Source: Alphaproteobacteria bacterium (GTDB lineage: Bacteria; Pseudomonadota; Alphaproteobacteria; Rickettsiales; UBA3002). From it: a stretch of DNA of 10,233 bases. Under the pieces are notes generated by a model that worked only from the letters and a program-made list of their open reading frames with translations, did no database searches and was not told the origin of the DNA. Below are positions 1-9,094 of the stretch, piece by piece. The stretch spans positions 1-10,233 of the forward strand of contig JAKFUW010000217.1 in the NCBI GenBank assembly GCA_021732545.1. The letters are read 5' to 3'. Both the position numbers and the translations under genes were made by a program. The first letter of the stretch is position 1; each line of letters starts with the position of its first letter.

Positions 1-94
1 CTGCCGTTCTGGCTGTTACTTCTGCTACAAAAAATTGCAGCAACTCCGACTGCTTCTTCTTCGATAATTTACAACGCGTTATACTCATAAACAT
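1..94 (-). CDS. IS1595-family-like transposase, N-terminal fragment cut by the window edge
   Basis: Reading minus-strand codons from an ATG at 94 gives about 31 residues, open to the window edge. They begin MFMSITRCKLSKKKQ and contain QFFVAEVTARTA. The pattern of a short basic start, a leucine/phenylalanine helix and then TARTA matches the beginning of IS1595/IS1016-type DDE transposases as I remember them. An AGGAG Shine-Dalgarno (complement of 104-108) lies 9 nt before this ATG. An ATG at 98 is better spaced but its frame stops after nine codons, and an in-frame ATG at 88 is also possible. The rest of the gene, with the catalytic residues, is outside the window, so intactness cannot be judged. 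The family call rests on about 25 residues. Confidence 0.6.
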   Translation of the reverse strand, partial: MFMSITRCKLSKKKQSELLQFFVAEVTARTA

Positions 95-108
95 ACATTA
101 ACACTCCT

Positions 109-127
109 GCTAATCTACGTCAGCCCC
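109..127 (-). mobile_element. Probable terminal inverted repeat and edge of the IS element
   Basis: On the minus strand, the 19 bases from 127 down to 109 start GGGGCTGACGTAGATTAG, directly upstream of the transposase Shine-Dalgarno. IS1595-family ends generally begin with a run of G and lie very close to the transposase start, so I place the element boundary at about 127. If that is right, the 8-bp target duplication expected for the family would be TAAATGAT at 128-135. The other end is outside the window, so neither the inverted repeat nor the duplication can be confirmed. Confidence 0.4.
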
Positions 128-144
128 TAAATGATTGAACGCTT

Positions 145-164
145 AATAATTAGAATTATTCTAA
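145..164. repeat. Two overlapping AT-rich palindromes between the IS edge and elm1
   Basis: AATAATT/AATTATT (145-151 and 154-160, 2-nt loop) overlaps TTAGAAT/ATTCTAA (150-156 and 158-164, 1-nt centre). Both are perfect 7-bp dyads. The stretch lies 42 nt beyond the elm1 stop. It could be a weak processing hairpin, a protein-binding dyad, or only a by-product of AT richness. No gene start that it could control is visible apart from the transposase. Confidence 0.3.
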
Positions 165-205
165 ATATATGCAAATGCGAATAATGTGCAAGCGTTTTTT
201 AACAG

Positions 206-1159
206 CTACGCGTTATTTTGCAATAAGGTTTTGACTTGATTTACAATTTTGCTTCTTTCATCAAGTCGGCCTATTGGCTGCCAGCTAAGTTCACTTGTCG
301 ATGTTAGCGCGCAGGCATAGCCATCATCGATCAATGACTGGCAAAAATAGCGATGTTTGGCGCGCAAACCGGTGGGTGGTGAATAGATGAACACGGGCTT
401 TCCTGTATAGCACGCCTCCGTCACCATCGAGATTGAATCACCCGTGACAATCACCGCATCGGCCAAATCCAGCATACCATGCAGTGGGTTAGACTCATCA
501 CGACCCGCCACATACAGATCAAATGGACACGCTAAACGATTGCGGATGAGGCGGGCAATAGCGCGTGGCGTGCGCCTGCTGGTGGTGATCAGCAAACTAC
601 CCACCGTTGCGATCAGCAGCTCCGATAAATCGAGTAGATCTTTAAAAATCGGTTCTTGCTCTTTACGGCTAGATGCAGGGTTGCCGATCAGCATCGCAAT
701 CCACGGGCGCGGCAGCGCGGCATATCGCGATTGAAATTCTCGCGCACCTTTGGCCAACATCTCATCGGTGAGGGAGTGCAACGCGCCATGGGTAGTCATC
801 ACCCGCGCATCCATCGGCGGGCGGTCATGTTCGGGTGCGATGATTAAATCAAACGGCTCGAGTGTATGCGGCCACATGCACTGAATCAGTTTGGTGCGCG
901 GCGATTGCTCGCGGATGTAACGCATCACCGGCACCATGCGCCGACCTGTGGCGATCACGGCATGTGGCCATGGCGGGCTGATGAGGTCTTGGCTGGTGTG
1001 AGTGAGGCCAGAAAGCGAAGCACCCAGCACGCGACTCGGTAATTTGGCCAATAACGAATAACGCAATTGTTTTTGCTCATACGGCATCTCAAGCGCATCG
1101 GCCAGCCCCATACTTTGCGCGGTATGCCCGTTGATGCGGTCAGCTAACACCCAGATCAT
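206..1159 (-). CDS. Bacterial ELM1-like protein (DUF1022 / mitochondrial fission ELM1 family)
   Basis: This is a 317-residue protein of the DUF1022 family. The family is widespread in Alphaproteobacteria and includes plant ELM1, which helps recruit dynamin-related protein to mitochondria. The bacterial function is not established. Visible family hallmarks are the N-terminal VLADRINGHTAQSMGLADAL, the central LIGNPASSRK near residues 157-165, and the glycosyltransferase-B-like VTGDSISMVTEACYTGKPV at 238-256. That last motif resembles nucleotide-sugar-binding loops, so an envelope glycosyltransferase role is a reasonable but unproven idea. There is no signal peptide or membrane segment. A GGAG Shine-Dalgarno (complement of 1165-1168) sits 5 nt before the ATG, and its edge touches the palindromic repeat at 1168-1259. 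It is probably downstream of greA in the same direction, across a 123-nt gap. Confidence 0.85.
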   Translation of the reverse strand: MIWVLADRINGHTAQSMGLADALEMPYEQKQLRYSLLAKLPSRVLGASLSGLTHTSQDLISPPWPHAVIATGRRMVPVMRYIREQSPRTKLIQCMWPHTLEPFDLIIAPEHDRPPMDARVMTTHGALHSLTDEMLAKGAREFQSRYAALPRPWIAMLIGNPASSRKEQEPIFKDLLDLSELLIATVGSLLITTSRRTPRAIARLIRNRLACPFDLYVAGRDESNPLHGMLDLADAVIVTGDSISMVTEACYTGKPVFIYSPPTGLRAKHRYFCQSLIDDGYACALTSTSELSWQPIGRLDERSKIVNQVKTLLQNNA

Positions 1160-1167
1160 GCATACTC

Positions 1168-1259
1168 CGTCATTGCGAGCGATGATTTATCATCGCGCGG
1201 CAATCCAAAGACAGTATCTTTGTGGATCGCCACGCATCCCGTGGATGCTCGCGATGACG
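1168..1259. repeat. 92-bp compound palindromic element between greA and elm1
   Basis: The ends are CGTCATTGCGAGC (1168-1180) and GCTCGCGATGACG (1247-1259), complementary at 12 of 13 positions. Inside are three further hairpins: GATGAT/ATCATC (1181-1194, 2-nt loop), CAAAGA/TCTTTG (1206-1222, 5-nt loop) and GCATCC/GGATGC (1234-1248, 3-nt loop). An inner stem GGCAATCC/GGATCGCC (1199-1206 with 1224-1231) has one mismatch. As RNA this could fold into a cloverleaf-like shape. The outer sequence resembles a dispersed non-coding palindrome that I recall from many bacterial genomes (CGTCATTGCGAGC with an internal GCAATCC). It begins 9 nt from the elm1 start and ends 23 nt from the greA stop, so it would sit in the intercistronic RNA. 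Confidence 0.75.
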
Positions 1260-1282
1260 ACGCTGATGAAACAACATCTGAA

Positions 1283-1756
1283 TCAAATATATGAAACACT
1301 AAGCACTTCATAGTAGCGCGTGCCTTTGGGAGTTTTCACCTCCACATTGTCGCCCGCTTTTTTGCCCATCAGCGCGCGCGCAATCGGTGCGGTGTTGGCG
1401 ATGCGGCCTTGCTCAAGGCTTGCCTCATATTCGCCGACAATCTGATAGGTCACGTTTTCTTCGCTTTCTTCATCGACCAATTTAATCGTCGCGCCAAATT
1501 TAATGGTGTCGCCCTTCATGTCTTTGGGATCAATCACCTCAGCGCGCGAGATCACGGCCTCCAACTCTTTCACACGGCCCTCAATGAAGCTTTGTTTGTC
1601 GCGCGCCGCATGATATTCGGCATTTTCTTTTAAATCGCCATGCTCGCGTGCCTCAGCAATGGCCGACACCACTGCGGGGCGCTCCACATTTTTAAGTTGC
1701 TTAAGCTCAGCTTCAAGCCGTGCAAAACCTTGAGTGGTTAGCGGATAACGATCCAT
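1283..1756 (-). CDS. greA: Transcription elongation factor GreA
   Basis: GreA enters the RNA polymerase secondary channel and stimulates cleavage of backtracked transcripts. The 157 residues match the usual length of about 158. The N-terminal coiled-coil domain covers about residues 1-75. Its tip reads GDLKENAEYHAA, with the acidic pair D41 and E44 that corresponds to the catalytic acidic residues of the family. The C-terminal FKBP-like domain covers about 80-157 and includes GRIANTAPIARALMGKKAGD. The ATG at 1756 is preceded by a purine-rich AAGGCAGG. The neighbourhood with carB on the same strand is common in Alphaproteobacteria; here a small opposite-strand gene separates them, so greA probably has its own promoter. 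Confidence 0.97.
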   Translation of the reverse strand: MDRYPLTTQGFARLEAELKQLKNVERPAVVSAIAEAREHGDLKENAEYHAARDKQSFIEGRVKELEAVISRAEVIDPKDMKGDTIKFGATIKLVDEESEENVTYQIVGEYEASLEQGRIANTAPIARALMGKKAGDNVEVKTPKGTRYYEVLSVSYI

Positions 1757-1787
1757 TGTGCCTGCCTTTTTATCATTTCAGCCGCCT

Positions 1788-1815
1788 ACCATATCATGAA
1801 CGTAAGCTAGGGCAA
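1788..1815 (-). promoter_or_regulatory. Possible greA promoter
   Basis: On the minus strand, TTGCCC (1815-1810) and TATGGT (1793-1788) are separated by 16 nt. Each matches the sigma-70-type consensus at four of six positions. Transcription would start near 1781, leaving a leader of about 25 nt before the greA ATG. The site is plausible by position, but the match is only moderate. Confidence 0.35.
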
Positions 1816-1846
1816 GCGTTTCGGGGGCAAGGTATATTATTCATGA

Positions 1847-1875
1847 TTGTTTCCTGAAAGATAACGGTATATAAT
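1847..1875 (+). promoter_or_regulatory. Promoter of the DUF1640 gene, predicting a leaderless mRNA
   Basis: A perfect TATAAT (1870-1875) is 17 nt downstream of TTGTTT (1847-1852), which matches TTGACA at the first three bases. The usual start point, 7 nt past the last T of the -10 box, is position 1882, which is the A of the gene's ATG. Only a weak GAAG at 1877-1880 precedes the start codon, so translation without a leader is the simplest reading. Confidence 0.55.
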
Positions 1876-1881
1876 TGAAGT

Positions 1882-2191
1882 ATGACACATATTTCAGTTG
1901 ATAGCCACCGTCTGGTGAAAGGCTTGATTGCACGCGGCTTCAAAGAAGACCAAGCGGAGGCCATTCTTGATGCAATTCAGAATGTTACGCTTCAAGATGT
2001 CGCGAGCAAAGAGGATGTGCAAACAATCAAACAACAATTTTCACAATTAGAAAAGCATGTGGATCAGCAGATTTCGCGGCTGGAAAAGCAAATGAGCGAG
2101 CTTGAACTTCGTATCAGTGATCGTATAACGGGTTTAATTAAATGGCAGGTGCCTCTCATGCTCGGCCAAGCTGGATTAATTGTTGCACTCG

Positions 2192-2205
<14 letters not shown>
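1882..2205 (+). CDS. DUF1640-type coiled-coil protein with C-terminal membrane segment
   Basis: This 107-residue protein has three visible parts. Residues 8-33 form a helix of the type HRLVKGLIARGFKEDQAEAILDAI. Residues 43-86 form a long, mostly charged coiled coil with heptad-like QLEKHVDQQISRLEKQ. The end, residues 88-107, is hydrophobic and probably crosses the membrane, starting at IKWQVPLMLG. This order is that of DUF1640/CCDC90, the family that includes the mitochondrial proteins MCUR1 and CCDC90B. The role of the bacterial members is not established. It is the only convincing plus-strand gene here, divergent from greA, and its stop overlaps the 3' end of carB by 14 nt. The start is set by the promoter described separately and lacks a good Shine-Dalgarno. 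Confidence 0.8.
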
Positions 2206-5527
<3,322 letters not shown>

Positions 5528-5532
5528 AAGCG

Positions 5533-5618
5533 AGTCTCCAGTTGCCAGTTGCCAGTTGCCAGAAAATCAACATCACGCAGACTCTTTCTGAAGACTGGCG
5601 ACTGGAGACTGGCGACTC
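5533..5618. repeat. Inverted heptamer array (CAACTGG type) across the carA stop and carB leader
   Basis: The left arm, 5533-5562, is AGTCTC followed by CCAGTTG units. The right arm, 5592-5618, is made of GACTGGA/C units. The 29-nt spacer contains the carA stop codon. Pairing 5533-5542 with 5601-5610 is perfect over 10 bp and continues, after one mismatch, with 6 bp (5544-5549 with 5594-5599). The right arm encodes the last residues of CarA (SPVASLQ, about 414-420), which extend past the usual C-terminus. The left arm is the carA-carB intergenic region and contains the carB Shine-Dalgarno. Confidence 0.88.
5536..5539 (-). promoter_or_regulatory. carB Shine-Dalgarno, located inside the repeat array
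   Basis: The complement of 5536-5539 is GGAG, 8 nt upstream of the carB ATG (5527-5525). It is part of the ACTGGAGACT end of the heptamer array, so the repeat supplies the ribosome-binding site. The same ten bases are perfectly complementary to codons near the end of carA (5601-5610), which could mask the site when carA is not being translated. Confidence 0.7.
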
Positions 5619-6847
5619 CTCATCATTCCCACAAACTCTTCAAATAAATAGCGTGAATCGTGTGGGCCGGGTGAGCTTTCAGGGTGATATTGCACCGCAA
5701 ATGCAGAATATTCTTTTGAGCGAATCCCTGCAATCGTACCATCAAATAACGAGCGATGCGTGACCTCAATAGCATCAGGCAACGCATGATCACTCACCAC
5801 AAATCCATGATTTTGGCTGGTGATTTCAACAGTGCCCGCGCTCAAATTTTTAATCGGGTGATTGGCGCCGCGATGGCCTTGATGCATTTTTTCTGTGCGT
5901 GCGCCGAGTGCTAGTGCCAGCATTTGATGGCCTAAGCAAATTCCGAATAACGGTAATTTTGCTGCAAGAAGATCCTGAATCACACGAATGGCATACACGC
6001 CTGTCGCCGCAGGATCACCCGGGCCGTTGGATAAAAATACACCATCTGGATTCATCGCCAAAATCACGTCCGCAGAGGTAGTGGCAGGCACCACGGTCAC
6101 GCGACAATCCAAATTTGCAAACGAACGCAGGATGTTGAGCTTGGCACCGTAATCGATGGCCACGATATGAAGAAAGTCTCCAGTTGCGAGTTGCGAGTTG
6201 CGAGTATAGCCCTGCTCCAAATTCCAGCGGTTTTGTGTCCACTCATAGGATTCAGTGCATGATGATGCTGTAGCCAGTTCTGCTCCTGCTAATGAAGGCA
6301 TCGCCTTTAACGTCTCGATTGCTTCTTCTATCTGGCAACTCGCAACTCGCAACTGGCAACTGATAATCGCCACATTCACTGCACCTTGCGCACGAATCCT
6401 GCGCGTGAGGGCACGCGTGTCAATGCCGCTGATGCCGGTGATACCGCGCGCGATAAGCCACTCATTCAGATGCTGCGTGCTACGATAGTTGGAGGGTTCA
6501 GTGATGGGCTCGCGAAGAATCAAACCACTCGCTCCCTTACGAGTTGCCAGTTGCCAGTTGCCAGTTGCCAGTGTTTCATTGAAATCTGATGACTGAAAAC
6601 TGACAACTGAAGACTCAATATCCTCATCATTACATCCCACATTGCCAATATGGGGAAAGGTGAAGGTGATGATTTGTCCAGCGTAGGATGGGTCAGTCAA
6701 GATTTCCTGATAGCCGCTCATGGCGGTGTTAAAACACACTTCGCCAAACACGGTGCCGGCGGCTCCCACGCCATGTCCCCAAAACACCTCACCCGTAGGC
6801 AGCACGAGTGCGGCGCTATAGGGGTGGTTCGGGATCGTTTCAGGCAT
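5573..6847 (-). CDS. carA: Carbamoyl-phosphate synthase small (glutamine amidotransferase) subunit
   Basis: CarA hydrolyses glutamine and passes ammonia to CarB. The N-terminal CPSase domain begins AALVLPTGEVFWGHGVG and includes TAMSGYQEILTDPSYAGQII (41-60). The class-I glutaminase domain, about 227-410, has FLSNGPGDPAATG, the nucleophile C304 in FGICLGHQ, and H388 and E390 in QYHPES. The triad is therefore intact. At 424 residues it is 42 longer than E. coli CarA. The triad lies 35 residues later than E. coli C269/H353/E355, so nearly all extra residues are N-terminal to the glutaminase core, and about seven are at the C-terminus. These extras coincide with heptamer arrays at residues about 78-103, 162-172, 215-225 and 411-420. 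A GGAG (complement of 6855-6858) is 7 nt before the ATG. It follows the aminotransferase gene by 51 nt. Confidence 0.97.
   Translation of the reverse strand: MPETIPNHPYSAALVLPTGEVFWGHGVGAAGTVFGEVCFNTAMSGYQEILTDPSYAGQIITFTFPHIGNVGCNDEDIESSVVSFQSSDFNETLATGNWQLATRKGASGLILREPITEPSNYRSTQHLNEWLIARGITGISGIDTRALTRRIRAQGAVNVAIISCQLRVASCQIEEAIETLKAMPSLAGAELATASSCTESYEWTQNRWNLEQGYTRNSQLATGDFLHIVAIDYGAKLNILRSFANLDCRVTVVPATTSADVILAMNPDGVFLSNGPGDPAATGVYAIRVIQDLLAAKLPLFGICLGHQMLALALGARTEKMHQGHRGANHPIKNLSAGTVEITSQNHGFVVSDHALPDAIEVTHRSLFDGTIAGIRSKEYSAFAVQYHPESSPGPHDSRYLFEEFVGMMRSRQSPVASLQKESA
6175..6362. repeat. Widely spaced inverted pair of CAACTGG-type heptamer arrays within carA
   Basis: Left arm 6175-6205 (AGTCTCCAGTTG then GCGAGTT units) and right arm 6332-6362 (CTGGCAACTCGCAACTCGCA and on). 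6180-6201 and 6335-6356 are perfectly complementary over 22 bp, with 133 nt of ordinary carA sequence between. In CarA the right arm reads SCQLRVASCQ (163-172) and the left arm NSQLATGDF (217-225), flanking the recognisable SYEW...QGYTR segment. The left arm begins with the same AGTCTCCAGTTG that begins the array upstream of carB. Confidence 0.88.
6541..6615. repeat. Inverted CAACTGG-type heptamer array near the 5' part of carA
   Basis: Left arm 6541-6572 holds four near-perfect GTTGCCA units. Right arm 6591-6615 holds diverged units (GACTGAA, AACTGAC, AACTGAA, GACT). The 18-nt spacer contains no repeat. Arm complementarity is about 18 of 25. It encodes CarA residues about 78-103, including TLATGNWQLATR, between DIES and GLILREP. 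In E. coli-type CarA only a short linker occupies this place. Confidence 0.88.
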
Positions 6848-6898
6848 CAGCTTGCTCCAGTTAAACCTGCGGGAAACTAAAGCAAAGATGCCTTCAGG

Positions 6899-8152
6899 TC
6901 AAGATACGAGTTTTGCGGTAGCCTGCGCCATACGCTCGCACGCTGCATGGAGTGCTTTCTCGGATGTCGCATAGGAAATTCGGAAGAACCCTTCCATCCC
7001 AAACGCGCTGCCAGCCACCGCCGCACACAACGCCTCTTCCAGATAATAGGCCATCAACTCGTTAGAGTTGGTGATGGTTTTCCCAGCGGGCGTGCGCTTT
7101 CCAAACAGTGCACTGCAATCGGGGAACACATAAAACGCGCCCTCAGGCTTCGCACACACAATGCCCTCAATCGCGTTTAATTTTTCGACCACAATATCGC
7201 GGCGTTTTTGAAAATCGGGCACCCATGTTTTTAAAAAATCATGCGGGCCATTAAGCGCTTCAACGGTCGCTGCTTGCGAAATCGAGCAGGCATTGGACGT
7301 GCTATGCGATTGTAAACTCGCAATCGGTTTCATGAGGCTTTCCGGCCCCGCGCCATAACCAATCCGCCAGCCGGTCATTGCATAGGCTTTGGATACGCCA
7401 TTGATGGTCAGCGTGCGGTCATAGAGTGCGGGTTCAAGTTGCGCAGGGGTGGTAAATTCAAACCCGTCATAGACAATATATTCATAGATATCGTCGGCCA
7501 TAATCCACACATGTGGGTGGCGCAACAACACATCGCATAGCGCGCGCATCTGCTCGCGGCTATAGCCCGCACCCGTGGGATTAGATGGCGAATTCAAAAT
7601 CACCCAGCGGGTTTTAGGAGTGATCGCAGCCTCGAGTGCTTGCGGTTGCAACTTGAAACCTTGAGCAGCGGTCGCCGTGACAAACACCGGAACACCTTCG
7701 GCAATTTGCACCATATCGGGGTACGACACCCAATAAGGCACCGGCACAATCACCTCATCACCCGGGTTCAAGGTGGCCAGCAGCGCATTAAAAATGACTT
7801 GTTTGGCGCCATTGCCCACCACCACTTGTTTGGGTGTATAATCCAGCCCGTTATCGCGTTTGAGCTTGGCGCAAATGGCGGCTTTGAGTTCGGCGGTGCC
7901 ATCGGCTGGAGTATATTTGGTTTTGCCTTGCTCCATCGCGCGGATGGCCGCTTGTTTGATGTGCTGTGGCGTATCAAAATCCGGCTCGCCTGCAGCAAGC
8001 CCAATCACATCATGGCCGGCGGCTTTGAGCTCCGCTGCCTTTGCCGTCACCGCCATCGTCGGTGATGGCTGGATCACCTTCAGACGATCCGCTATCTGCG
8101 TTTGGCTTGGCAGATTCGGGTTTAGTTTCGCTGTCGCGCTTTGGCTCATCAT
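6899..8152 (-). CDS. Aspartate aminotransferase, class I/II PLP enzyme (AspAT Ib type)
   Basis: It interconverts aspartate plus 2-oxoglutarate and oxaloacetate plus glutamate using pyridoxal phosphate. Of 417 residues, the family-like part starts near 21 with ADRLKVIQPSPTMAVTAKA. Motifs seen: LAAGEPDFDTP (52-62), GKTKYTPADG (76-85), N191 in SPSNPTGAGY, D220 and Y223 in WIMADDIYEYI, the Schiff-base lysine K255 in INGVSKAYAMTGWRIGY, and the substrate-binding R391 in FRISYATS. The related prephenate/glutamate-type specificity of some Ib enzymes cannot be excluded. The first 143 nt overlap the upstream FKBP-like gene in another frame. A strong Shine-Dalgarno supports this start; the second ATG at 8149 is equally possible. 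About 20 N-terminal residues precede the usual start of the family. It lies 51 nt upstream of carA. Confidence 0.95.
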   Translation of the reverse strand: MMSQSATAKLNPNLPSQTQIADRLKVIQPSPTMAVTAKAAELKAAGHDVIGLAAGEPDFDTPQHIKQAAIRAMEQGKTKYTPADGTAELKAAICAKLKRDNGLDYTPKQVVVGNGAKQVIFNALLATLNPGDEVIVPVPYWVSYPDMVQIAEGVPVFVTATAAQGFKLQPQALEAAITPKTRWVILNSPSNPTGAGYSREQMRALCDVLLRHPHVWIMADDIYEYIVYDGFEFTTPAQLEPALYDRTLTINGVSKAYAMTGWRIGYGAGPESLMKPIASLQSHSTSNACSISQAATVEALNGPHDFLKTWVPDFQKRRDIVVEKLNAIEGIVCAKPEGAFYVFPDCSALFGKRTPAGKTITNSNELMAYYLEEALCAAVAGSAFGMEGFFRISYATSEKALHAACERMAQATAKLVS

Positions 8153-9062
8153 CAGGCTCCTTAGATTCTTTCGGTGATGTTTTATGTTCGTCTTTGTAGG
8201 GCACTCGCGTCACTTCGACAATCGCAATTTCATTGCTCGGGAATGGAAGGCGCAACGCGACTGGTTCAATCTTCTGATTTTGATATTCAGGCGGAATGGT
8301 AAGGCGGCGAATTTCGTTTGGCTCCAGGCCAACCAATCCGCGATCCAACCCGTGCCCATACTGGCCACGCCCTAATTGCAACGTCAACGGATCGCGGTCA
8401 TTGGTGGTAAAAAGCAGTGCCCCCTTAGCCGACCACATATGCAAAAAGATCGTTGCCTCATCACCACAATTTAATCCTTCGCCCGAACCTTCTTGCACCA
8501 CACTATGGCTAAAAACAGCGGCAGGGTTGCTCGCCAGCGGATCTAATGCGGCAAGATCAATATCAAATTGATAGCCTTCAATTGGGAGCGTTTTGGCATC
8601 AGGATAGACCAACCTTGCACCCACACTCATTTCTCGCGAACCACCGACACGCATCCCCAACACCGCACGACCCCACGCTTCGTTGGGCGCATCCACTCCG
8701 ATGGTAAAGGTTACGGGTTTTTTGGGGCGCAAAAAATCTTCGAGCGGCTTGTCTTTTTCAGCATAGGCGATGATCTTAACCGTGGCTTTCTGGCCGCACG
8801 CGGCCACATCGCCGATCCCTTTGGTGACATCCTGATAGCGAATGGATTTACCATAAGAAGGGTAAACATTGCGCGCCCATTGATCCGTATCGGTTAGTTT
8901 TTGAATCGCGTCATAGCGTTTAATGCTAACGGCATTTTCTTCGCCTTGATTCGCTTTTTCTTCATTTTGATACCCCACAAACGCCATCCATGAGATAAAC
9001 AATACCATTCCCACGCGCATCCATTGCGAACCAGGTAATTTGGGAGCTTCACGTTTTGCCAT
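8010..9062 (-). CDS. Membrane-anchored protein with two FKBP-like domains
   Basis: A 350-residue protein. Residues 14-30 form one hydrophobic segment after a basic start (MAKREAPK), an uncleaved signal anchor by appearance, so the bulk would be periplasmic. Two domains resemble FKBP peptidyl-prolyl isomerases. The first, about 78-174, has FTIGVDAPNEAWGRAVLGMR and VGGSREMSVGARLVY. The second, about 184-287, has LQLGRGQYGHGLDRGLVGL and RRLTIPPEY. Both keep the fold's framework, but I cannot tell whether isomerase residues survive. Residues 288-350 are a low-complexity tail rich in K, E, D, S and P. About 47 of those residues are read from DNA that also encodes the start of the aminotransferase. 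The Shine-Dalgarno is weak (AGAGA). The gene follows ychF by 32 nt. Confidence 0.75.
   Translation of the reverse strand: MAKREAPKLPGSQWMRVGMVLFISWMAFVGYQNEEKANQGEENAVSIKRYDAIQKLTDTDQWARNVYPSYGKSIRYQDVTKGIGDVAACGQKATVKIIAYAEKDKPLEDFLRPKKPVTFTIGVDAPNEAWGRAVLGMRVGGSREMSVGARLVYPDAKTLPIEGYQFDIDLAALDPLASNPAAVFSHSVVQEGSGEGLNCGDEATIFLHMWSAKGALLFTTNDRDPLTLQLGRGQYGHGLDRGLVGLEPNEIRRLTIPPEYQNQKIEPVALRLPFPSNEIAIVEVTRVPYKDEHKTSPKESKEPDDEPKRDSETKPESAKPNADSGSSEGDPAITDDGGDGKGSGAQSRRP
8157..8162 (-). promoter_or_regulatory. Strong Shine-Dalgarno of the aminotransferase gene, inside the FKBP-like coding region
   Basis: The complement is AAGGAG. It is 4 nt from the ATG at 8152 and 7 nt from the next in-frame ATG at 8149. 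It is one of the best Shine-Dalgarno sequences in the window, and it fixes the aminotransferase start within the upstream gene, making the coding overlap real rather than a mis-called start. Confidence 0.75.
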
Positions 9063-9094
9063 CGTGCCAATCTCTTACAATTATACCAACACCA

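Noticed and set aside
138..200. Plus-strand terminator formed by AACGCTT (138-144) and AAGCGTTTTTT (190-200)
   Set aside because: The loop would be 45 nt, and no plus-strand gene precedes it. On the minus strand the T-run is on the wrong side for elm1.
5542..5763. Plus-strand open frames running through the repeat arrays (also 6255-6488 and 6386-6589)
   Set aside because: They are open because the heptamers contain no stops in any frame. They have no start signals or domains.
6175..6615. CRISPR array
   Set aside because: The repeats are direct 7-nt units with no spacers, in inverted pairs within a coding gene, and no cas genes are present.
5573..6847. carA as a pseudogene disrupted by repeats
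   Set aside because: The frame is continuous, C304/H388/E390 and other conserved motifs are intact, and extra residues fall outside the glutaminase core.
6848..6898. Attenuator or terminator between the aminotransferase gene and carA
   Set aside because: I see no stable stem followed by a T-run in these 51 nt, only the carA Shine-Dalgarno.
7640..8065. Plus-strand open frame of 141 codons
   Set aside because: It is antisense to the conserved N-terminal half of the aminotransferase and has no recognisable domain.
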